The notes beneath the pieces were generated by a model that made no database searches, had not been told where the DNA came from, and saw nothing but the letters and a program-made list of their open reading frames with translations. 64,000 bases of DNA from Pelobates cultripes (Eukaryota > Chordata > Amphibia > Anura > Pelobatidae): the NCBI GenBank assembly GCA_933207985.1, contig OW240915.1:268938596-269002595 (forward strand), written 5' to 3'. Below are positions 56,213-64,000 of this stretch, in pieces. Each line of letters opens with the position of its first letter. Position 1 is the first letter of the stretch. Both the position numbers and the translations under genes were made by a program.

Positions 56213-59200
56213 TCTGCACAAGGTACAGACAAATCTGGTGGGATCCATGCCTGGTTACTTTTAATAAATGTGAGCTTGTCCACCATGGCTGTGGACAGGC
56301 GGCTGCGCTTGTCTGTGATAACGCCCCCTGCCGTGCTAAACACACGTTCAGACAATACACTGGCTGCAGGGCAGGCTAGCACCTCCAAGGCATAAAGGGC
56401 AAGCTCAGGTCATGTGCCCAATTTGGAGACCCAGAAGTTGAATGGGGCAGACCCACCAGTCAGTACGTGTAGGCGTGTGCACACGTACTGTTCCACCATG
56501 TTGCTGAAATGCTGCCTCCTGCTAAGACGTTCCATATCAGCTGGTGGTGCTGGTTGTTGCGGCGTGCTGACAAAGCTTTTCCACATTTCGGCCATGCTAA
56601 CCCTGCCTTCTGAGGTGCTGGTGGTGCCCCAGCTGCGTTGGCGACCTGTTCCTCCTCCTCTGCCATCGCCTTGTGCTTCCACTGAGCTCCCAGTCTCAGT
56701 TGGGAATGCCATCAGCAGCGCGTCTACCAGTGTGCGCTTGTAGTCGCGCATCTTCCGATCACGCTCCAGTGAGGGAATTAAGGACGGCACGTTGTCCTTG
56801 TAACGGGGATCCAGCATCTATTCGCTCATGTGTGCCAGGCTGTCCAGAGGCAAGGACAAGCTGTCCTCTGTGGGAGGTATATCGTTTGTGTCCTCCGTAT
56901 CCCCCCAGCCACGCTCCAGTGATGCCCACGAGCTACGTTGGGTGCCACCCTGCTGTGAACACGGTTCCTTCTCCTCCTCCTCTTCCTCCTCCTCCTTCAC
57001 CTCCTCATCCTCCTCCTCCTCATCCTTCAGAACTGTGCCCTGGCTGGACAATTGTATACCTGGCCTATGCTGGTGCAGGAACCCACCCTCCGAGCCACTT
57101 GTGAATGACTGGCCTGATAACCATGGAAATGACCCCTCTTCCTTCTCCTCTTCCTCCTGTGCCACATCCTCTTCCATCATCTCCCGATGCGTTTTTTCAA
57201 GGAGACATAGAAGCGGGATAGTAAGGTTGAGAACGGCGTCAGCGTTACTGGCCATGTTGGTGGAGTACTCGAAACAGTGCAACACGGCACACAGGTCTCG
57301 CATGGAGGCCCACACATTGGTGGTGAAATGGTGCTGTTCCGAAGAGCGACTGACCTGTGCGTGCTGCAGCTGAAACTCCACTATCACCTGTTGCTGCTTG
57401 CACAGTCTCTACAGCATGTGCAAGGTGGAGTTCCACCTTGTGGGCCAAAGTTACGATGCAGCGCAGACAGGCGAGCAGCAGCAGGGTGAGAACGCCGAAA
57501 GCGTGCACAGACAGCCCACACTTTCTGCAGCAGCTCTGATATATCTGGGTAGTTTTTCAGGAATTTCTGCACCACCAAATTCAGCACATGTGCCAGGCAA
57601 GGGATGTGCGTCAAACCGGCTAGGCCCAGGCATGCCTCGAGATTTCGCCCATTATCGCACACCACCAGGCCGGGCTTGAGGCTCAGTGGCAACAACCTCT
57701 CATCGGTCTGTTGTTCCATGCCCGTCAACAGCTCCTGCGGGGTGTGGGGTTTTCCCCCCAAACATATGAGTTTTAAAGCAGCCTGCTGTCGTTTCCCCCT
57801 GGCTGTGCTGAAGTTGGTGGTGAAGGTGTTACGCTGACCGGATGAGGAGGTGGTAGAGGAGGAGGAAGTGGAGGAGGAGGCAACTGGAGGCAAAGAGAAA
57901 TGTCCTGCAATCCTTGGTGGCGGAAGGACATGCGCTAAACTGCTATCCGCCTCAGGCTCAGGCGCCACTACATTTGCCCAGTGTGCAGTTAGGGAGATAT
58001 GGCGTCCCTGCCCATGCTTACTGGTCCACGTATCAGTGGTTATGTGGACTTTGCCACAGATGACGTTGCACAGTGCACACCTGATTTTGTCCACCAATTG
58101 GTTGTGCAGGGAAGGGATGGCTCGCCTGGAAAAGTAGTGGCAGCTGGGAACCACGTACTGTGGGACAGCCACCGCCATCAGGTTTTTAAAACTGTCAGTC
58201 TCCACCAGACGGAATGACAGCATTTCAAAGGCCAGGAATTTTGAAATGCTGGCATTCAGGGCCAGGGATCGCGGGTGGGTAGGGGTGTACTTCCTCTTTC
58301 TCTCCAGTGTTTGGGAGACCGACAGCTGAACACTTCCATGGGACAGTGTGGAGATGCTTGGGGACGGTGGCGGATGTGGTGGCGTTGCTGCCATATCCTC
58401 TGTTTGCGGGGTAGCAGGTGCCACTGTCACTCCAGAGGTGGAGGAAGAGGCAGAGACAGCAGCAGAAGAGGAAGCAGGAAGAGCCTGAGACCTTTCTTGT
58501 TTTTTGAGGTGCATACTCCACTGCAGCTCATGCTTTGCATATAGATGCCTGGTCATGCAGGTTGTGCTCAGGTTTAGAACATTTATGCCTCGCTTCAGGC
58601 TCTGATTGCAGAGCGTGCAAACCACTCGTGTCTTGTCATCAGCACATTGTCTGAGGAACTGCCACACCAGCGAACTCCTTGGAGCTGGCTTTGGTGTGCT
58701 CGGTCCCTGGGTGCGGTGGGCAGTAGCAGGCATACTGTCTAGGGGACGGCCACTCCGCTTTTGCACCCTGCTCCCTCTTATGCTGTGCTGGTGCCTCTGT
58801 GCGACCACCGCCTCTTCCTCCAAACTGCACACATCACTCGCATGACCCTGATTCCATGTGGGGTCTAGGACCTCATCATCCTCCACATCATCTTCCACCC
58901 ACTCTTCAACCCTGCCCTCCTTGCCGGTCTGCACACTGCAGAAAGCCACAGGAGTTGGCACCTGTGTTTCATCATCATCAGAGATGTGCTGCGGTGGTCC
59001 TCGCTTGTCCACATCTTGAAACATAAGTGGTTGTGCATCAGTGCACTCAATCTCTTCCACTTCTGGGGCAGGGCTAGGTGGGTGGCCCACAGAAACCCCA
59101 CCAGCAGAATCATCAAAAAGCATAAGAGACTGCTGCATGACTTGTGGTTCAGACTGCTTGGCTGATTTGCAAGGGGGGTGAGGTGAAAGACAGATGGCCA

Positions 59201-59496
59201 TGGGCTGCAGGTGCCGACTCTGAGCTTTCAGCAGGGGACCGGGTGGGAGACAATGTGAAGGAACTGGAGGCACTGTCAGCCACCCAATCTACTATCGCCT
59301 GTACTTGTTCTGGCCTCACCATTCGTACAGCGGCATTTGGGTCTACCAAATAATGCTGAAGGTTCTGTCGCCTACTCGCACCTGAGGAAGGTGTTTCACT
59401 TGTGCATGCAGCTGGCACAGATCGACCACGTCCTCTCCCTGCAGCAGGAGCTCCACCAACACGTGCAGCACCACTACCAGGGCCACGTCTCCTCAT
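56213..59496 (-). pseudogene. hAT transposase with BED finger, broken
   Basis: This was a nuclear cut-and-paste transposase. Read from 59496: an acidic, low-complexity N-terminus; a BED-type zinc finger (VVCTLCNQ...TRHLYAKH) near 58640-58530; and then the RNase H-like core with ITTDTWTSKHGQGRHISLTAHW near 58040 and VVCDNGRNLEACLG near 57650. An inserted very acidic run lies near 56990. MLDPRYKDN starts near 56817. The C-terminal dimerisation domain CPAASVLSERVFSTAGGVI lies near 56345-56290, ending at 56213. Lesions: a frameshift near 59150-59270, another near 57390, TAG at 56818-56820 and TGA at about 56412. The transposase is dead. Confidence 0.88.
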
Positions 59497-59674
59497 TCTT
59501 TGCGTTTACCCACCAAACTAACAGATGGTTTATGTCAGGTGACAACGTAGCCGCCAATAGTCAACAATTAAGTTCACTGACAGTAAGGCAGTGCCGGTGT
59601 CCTAAAGAGAAAACATTTCTAGAGGTCACACAACAGTGTGACAGGCGTAATTAATACAGTTACTTCACTGTCTC

Positions 59675-60121
59675 TAAAAAGTGTGATTTTTTTTTTTTAA
59701 ACCAACAATGTAAGAGTAGTATTTAAAGGTTTTATTGGACTGCAAGAAATGCACTGCAGGCCACAAATGTTCTATTTAGCACAAAAAAGTGTGATTTTTT
59801 AAACCAACAATGTAACAGTAGTATTTAACGGTTTTATTGGACTGCAAGAAATGCACCGCAGGCTGCAAATGTACTATTTAGCACCCAAAAAAAATTTCAA
59901 AGTGCAATGTAACCACAGTATTTGACGGTTCTATTTGACTCTCAGATATGAAGTGCACGCCCCAAATTTACTTTTTAGCACCAAAGAAATGTGAATTTTT
60001 CAAAGTGCGATGTAACCACAGTATTTGACGGTTCTATTTGACTCTCAGATATGAAGTGCATGCCCCAAATTTATTTTTTAGCACCAAAAAAATGTGAATT
60101 TGTCAAACTGCAATTTCACAG
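59675..60121 (+). repeat. Subterminal tandem repeats of the hAT
   Basis: Four to five units of about 105-115 bases each hold GTGTGATTTTT or GTGAATTTTT, AACCACAGTATTTGACGG and TTTAGCACC. The last two units are the most alike. Such arrays near transposon ends can be transposase-binding sites. Confidence 0.85.
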
Positions 60122-60136
60122 CAGTATTTAAAAATG

Positions 60137-61358
60137 AAAATAGACAGAAATTGAAGATTGACCCGAAAGTCAACAACAAAAAGGACTTAGTGGGTAATGA
60201 CGGTCATAAACCCTAAACTGCTTAAATAAGAAAAGAAATTACCACAGAAAATAAAAGAGTAAAGGGTAAATTACCGTTCCTCTAAGAGTCCCCCCTGGTA
60301 TACCCACAGCAGTGAAAATGACTCATGGGGCCAAAGGTAATAAGTTAAAATACTTAGTATATCTTTATTGAGTTTTACTTAAACATAAATTAATAGTGAA
60401 ACACAAATTCAAACGTGCTAGTGATATTAAAAAGGAAGGCTTGATGCAGCCTGTATGAAGTCTCCTGATGTATCAAAGTCGCTGTTAATCAATAGTAATA
60501 AATTGGCTTATACAGTCAATACGTTAGTCAAAGATATCATCAGTTGGAGGACATTCTATCAAAACTTAAATGGCTGATAGTAAACAGTACTCTGTTAAAT
60601 AATATTAGATTCTAAATGCAAAGCAAAGAAAACAGGACGCTATAACCTGGATGTGTTTAGCTCATAATTAATAGATTAGGACCATATCAAAGTAATCCCT
60701 CCTCACTTGTGATTCAAGATAAAAGTTTTCCACAGGAGAGATAAAGCTAAATTGCTGGATAATCAGAGGATAGGTTACCAGGGCAATCGTAACTACATAT
60801 ATGCAAGGCTAGAGTAATATAGACACCTATATTGTACCCAGTATATGATAATATTAAGTATGTGCCACAATACAAATGCATATGATAAACCCAAATTGTA
60901 AACCTAAAGCCACAGATCTTCAGAGTATATTGCTCAAAAGCACCTTGCAGGCAGGCTAAAAACTAACATACTGCCTTAATTGGTTCAAGTCTATATAGCC
61001 CTCAGGTAGAACATAGATCTAAGGGAAGATATACAATTAGATTCATTCATGGGAAGGCATTAGAGATAAAAAATAATTTAAAAAAAACATAAATATAGCT
61101 GCCAAGCCCAGAGAGATTGTGTCTAAATAAATATTTAAAGCAATAGTTCCCAAATTACATCGGTCTAACCAAATTGGTACTAAGCGCACCTAAGCTACCT
61201 TAAAAAATACATATCCTTATCTCAGAGGCTGGTCTTCTAAAGTAATTTACTGCATAATAGAAGAGTCAAAGGCTGCATCCAAAACCTAACCTAATAAAAA
61301 ACAGAACGTCTAGCTCGACGCGCGTTTCGGCGCACTAAGGCGCCTTTGTCAAGAGAAT
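60137..61358 (-). mobile_element. 1.2-kb non-autonomous retroelement with hammerhead-like 5' end
   Basis: The insertion splits the hAT and is flanked by the 14-bp repeat AGTATTTAAAAATG (60123-60136 and 61359-61372). Read on the - strand, it starts 3 bases before a hammerhead-like motif (61355-61313). It has an AATAAA signal near 60372 and ends at 60137. There is no coding frame. A target duplication of 14-15 bp matches the two PLEs in this window, so I infer a non-autonomous element moved by PLE machinery. Confidence 0.75.
61313..61355 (-). ncRNA. Hammerhead-like motif, degenerate core
   Basis: On the - strand, CTTGACAAA (61353-61345) is followed by a strong helix II (GGCGC with GCGCC) around CTTAGT. 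CGAAACGCGCGTCGAGC follows, including GAAA (61328-61325) and the short palindromic helix III seen in the ribozyme at 25183. Core bases C3 and G8 differ (U, A), and one extra A sits before helix II. It is probably inactive or altered. Confidence 0.55.
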
Positions 61359-61938
61359 AGTATTTAAAAATGCCTAGCTGTTGCCCACTGAGCTACCAGA
61401 ACAGGATTAAAGTAATGTGCCTGGCACACATGCAGTTGCCTACCTAACAAACAGACTGATTGCTTATTTCTCTGTGCCACTGGGCTCAGGGCAGGGTACA
61501 AAAATGTAGTATAGCACCCACAAAAATAATCGCTGTAGTTTGCAGATTCAACACCAGAATTCTTTCCTAATCTGTCCCTCACAGCTGCAGCATCCTCTCC
61601 CTACACTAATAAGAGCTCATGTGACTCCAGCTTATATAGAGGCTGGGTCACATGCTGCACTGGCCAATCACAGCCATGCCATTATTACGCATGACTGTGA
61701 TGGCTTCTAAGGACACACGAGTCAAACGCTTGTTGATTGGCTACCCTGCAGCTTTTCAAAACACGCCATCAAATCGCTGAACACCGAACTCGAACCCGAA
61801 CTGTTACTGAAATGTCCTGGTTTGGGGTCCAAAAATCGTAATGTTCGGTACGAACCCGAACTTTACAGTTAAAGTTCGGGTTCGCTCAACTCTATTAGTA
61901 ACTCAATCAAAATTTCTCATAACAGTCCTAACTCTGGC

Positions 61939-62305
61939 CAGGGCCGGATTAAGAGCCCATTAGGCCTGGTGCTAACAATTATGATGGACCTAGTTACATA
62001 ATCCTATCAACAGAAAACAGTAAAACCGTTATACCTCCCAAGCATCATGTATCTGGTAAAGGTGATGCTGGAGGGAAACTCACAGGATATATCTATCATT
62101 AAAAAAAATCATAAAAAACACATACCCTATGCTAATCTCCACACCAGTTTTGTTCCCGTACATCTCTATTAAGTTTCCATACTTAAGTAAGAGCATGTGG
62201 CGAGAAGGAAAAAAAAACTTTTTTTTTTTTTTTAAATCAATGGGCCTATTCCATAAGCATGGACCTGGAGCTGCAGCTCCATCGGCCCCTGTTAATCTGT
62301 CCCTG
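61939..62305. mobile_element. Small non-autonomous hAT
   Basis: The element begins CAGGGCCGGATTAAGAG and ends AATCTGTCCCTG, flanked by perfect 8-bp copies of ACTCTGGC (61931-61938 and 62306-62313). It is 367 bp and has no coding capacity. Confidence 0.9.
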
Positions 62306-62539
62306 ACTCTGGCCACAACCCCACTCACACCCTGAAAATTATAGTGTCCTTCTTTGTCCATTTAAAATGTTGGGAGATATGTGAAAATACCCTAAGCACA
62401 CATACATGTGTCTCTAGCTGAACCTTTAAGTGCTGCAGTGGTAAATGTGTGTGATAGTTTTTTTGAGATATTTCTTCCCAACACATAATGTATAGCAAGC
62501 ATGTCAAGCTTGCAGCCCACAATGGACATCTTTGCGGCC

Positions 62540-63440
62540 CAGCACATCTAAAATCGCATGGATTTCAAGATCAGAGACAACATGGGTTTACTTCAGGGAG
62601 ATCATGCCAAACTAATCTTATGGATTTTTTTGATTGGGTAACTAAAATAATAGATCAGGGTGGTGCAGTAGACATTGCTTAACTAGATTTCAGTAAGGCT
62701 TTTGACGTTGTTGCACATAGAAGGCCTATCAATAAACTGCAATCTCTAAGTTAGAATTCCAATATTGTTGAATGGGTAAGGTAGTAGCTGAGTAACAGGC
62801 AACAGAGGGTTGTAGTCAATGGAGTATATTCGCAGCATGGGCTTGTCACTAGTGGGGTACCTTGGGGATCTGTACTTGTACCCATTCTCTTCAATATTTT
62901 CATTATTGTTAGTGCAGAAGGTCTTGATGGTAAGGTATGTCTTTTTGCTGATGATACTAAGATATGTAACAGGGTTGATGTTCCAGAAGGGATAAGCCAA
63001 ATGGCAAATGATTTAGGAAAACTAGAAAAATGGTCATAGTTGTGGCAACTGACATTTAATGTCTAGCAGGAAATGCTAGAATGCTTGGTTGTATAGGGAG
63101 AGGTATTAGCAGTAGAAAGAGGGAAGTGCTTATGACATTGTACAGAACACTGGTGAGACCTCACTTGGAGTATTGTACGCAGTACTGGAGACCATATCTC
63201 CAGAAGGATATTGATACTTTAGAGAGAGTTCAGAGAAGGGCTACTAAACTGATTCATGGAAGGCAGGATAAAACTTACAAGAAAAGGTTGAAGGAACTTA
63301 ACATGTATAGCTTGGACAAAAGACGAGACAGGGGGGATATGATAGAAACATTTAAATACATAAAGGGAATCAACACAGTAATGGAGGAGACTATATTTAA
63401 AAGAAGAAAAACTACCACAACAAGAGGACATAGTTTTTAA
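62540..63440 (+). pseudogene. CR1-type LINE reverse transcriptase, decayed
   Basis: The + strand gives QHGFTSGRSCQTNLMDFFDWVTKIIDQGGAVDIA, LDFSKAFDVVAH, QRVVVNGVYSQHGLVTSGVPWGSV, LFADDTKIC and LEKWS (with stops), then after a deletion near 63062 MLGCIGRGISS, LYRTLVRPHLEYCTQYWRPYLQKDI, LERVQRRATKLI and RRDRGDMIETFKYIKGI...TRGHSF. These are the successive motifs of CR1 RT, including the catalytic FADD. Stops, frameshifts and the loss of about 150 bases make it inactive. No 5' part is present. Confidence 0.9.
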
Positions 63441-63456
63441 TTAGAGGGGCAAAAGT

Positions 63457-63482
63457 TTAACCGCTTAAGGACACATGACATG
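63457..63482. mobile_element. piggyBac-like element end, interrupted
   Basis: TTAACCGCTTAAGGACAC matches the end of the TTAA-flanked element at 47819. It is cut after about 25 bases by the next hAT-like unit. Confidence 0.5.
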
Positions 63483-63631
63483 CAGTGGCGTACACATGAC
63501 CCATGGGGCCCCGGTGCGAAAATTGATCTGTGGGCCCCCTCCCCCCCACAAGCGGGCCGGGCTGCAACACATGGCGGTGGGCACCTGGTCGCAGGGCTGC
63601 GACCCCTGCGACTGCGGTATGTACGCCAGTG
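63483..63631. mobile_element. Very short hAT-like element
   Basis: CAGTGGCGTACA at the left is inverted as TGTACGCCAGTG at the right, with one mismatch, in a GC-rich body of 149 bp. No convincing 8-bp duplication is seen, so the class is tentative. Confidence 0.45.
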
Positions 63632-63650
63632 CATGCAGATGCACACACAC

Positions 63651-64000
63651 TTAAAGGACCACTACAGACACCCAGATCACATCAGCTCAATGAAGTTGTC
63701 TGGGTGTCAGGTCCCTCTAGTTTTAACCCTGCAGCTGAAAACATAGCAGTTTCAGAGAAACTGTTATGTTTCACTGAGGGTTAATCCAGCCTCTAGTGGC
63801 TGTCTCACTGACAGCCGCTAGAGGAGTACACTGAATGTCCATAGGAAAGCATTGAGTAATGCTTTCCTATGGGTGGTTTGAATGCGTGCGCGGTCGCATT
63901 CGGAGCTGAGAGGCTGAGGGATCCCCAGCGCCAAGGGAGTCCGGCACTGGAGAAAGGTAAGTGCTGAAGACACACACACTAGCTAACAGACACACACATT
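63651..64000. mobile_element. Kolobok-like MITE, runs off the right edge
   Basis: It starts TTAAAGGACCACTACAGACA, shares the GGAAAGCATT...AATGCTTTCC block with the MITE at 47119, and ends beyond the window after GGCACTGGAGAAAGGTAAGTG. Confidence 0.5.

Larger units (their letters stand above)
55689..61894 (-). mobile_element. Large hAT transposon with decayed transposase
   Basis: The ends TAGAGTTGAGCGGAC (55689) and its inverted relative (to 61894) are flanked by TTAGTATG and TTAGTAAC, an 8-bp duplication with two changes. Next to each end are runs of CGAAC/GTTCG-rich sequence. The element is 6206 bp, of which 1222 bp is a later insertion (60137-61358). The transposase gene lies on the - strand. 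A GGA-rich microsatellite occupies about 55986-56078. Confidence 0.85.

Noticed and set aside
56828..57373. 181-codon Ser-rich open frame on the + strand
   Set aside because: It is the complement of the acidic run of the hAT transposase.

Overview
The window looks like amphibian (most likely frog) nuclear DNA made almost entirely of transposable elements. The reasons are the mix and abundance of L1, L2 and CR1 LINEs, Penelope-like elements (PLEs), DIRS tyrosine-recombinase elements, hAT, Tc1/mariner, piggyBac-like and Kolobok-like DNA transposons, a copia remnant, and a solo LTR. No host protein-coding exon, tRNA gene or CRISPR array was recognised. Species cannot be named from the sequence.

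Layout. 1-2890: 3' part of an L1 on the + strand. 2891-7256: 3' tail of an old PLE (- strand), holding a 5S rRNA-like block (3113-3222) and split by a 5'-truncated L1 (3744-6860, - strand, 11-bp target duplication). 7259-14234: two almost identical 3488-bp tandem copies, each with a PLE fragment, a DIRS recombinase fragment, a possible LTR piece, a Kolobok-like MITE and the 5' end of an L1. 13873-about 22575: nearly complete L1 on the + strand (ORF1, ORF2), with a 2.1-kb non-autonomous hAT in its RT domain. About 22576-34230: an L1 on the - strand, split by a 9.4-kb PLE (24048-33476, 15-bp target duplication), which is itself split by a second PLE (26419-29073, 15-bp target duplication).

34239-35396: solo LTR with 5-bp target duplication. 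36612-37400: another PLE end. 38756-42120: L2 LINE (- strand) with a hAT inside. 43010-46640: L1 and copia remnants and an intact Tc1/mariner transposon (44375-45929) with a DD37E transposase. 47823-49887: piggyBac-like palindromic element. 53590-54240: DIRS fragment. 55689-61894: 6.2-kb hAT with a decayed BED-finger transposase, holding a 1.2-kb retroelement headed by a hammerhead-like motif. 61939-64000: small hAT, CR1 LINE and MITEs.

The most interesting system is the PLE at 24048-33476. It has two overlapping ORFs (an unknown ORF1, then RT plus GIY-YIG endonuclease), pseudo-LTR direct repeats, an inverted pseudo-LTR piece at its 5' end, and a motif with every conserved core base of a type-PLE hammerhead ribozyme (25183-25224, - strand). 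Weaker hammerhead-like motifs recur at 37309-37345, 54279-54340 and 61313-61355, each in or beside PLE-like sequence, suggesting a ribozyme-bearing retroelement lineage with non-autonomous relatives.
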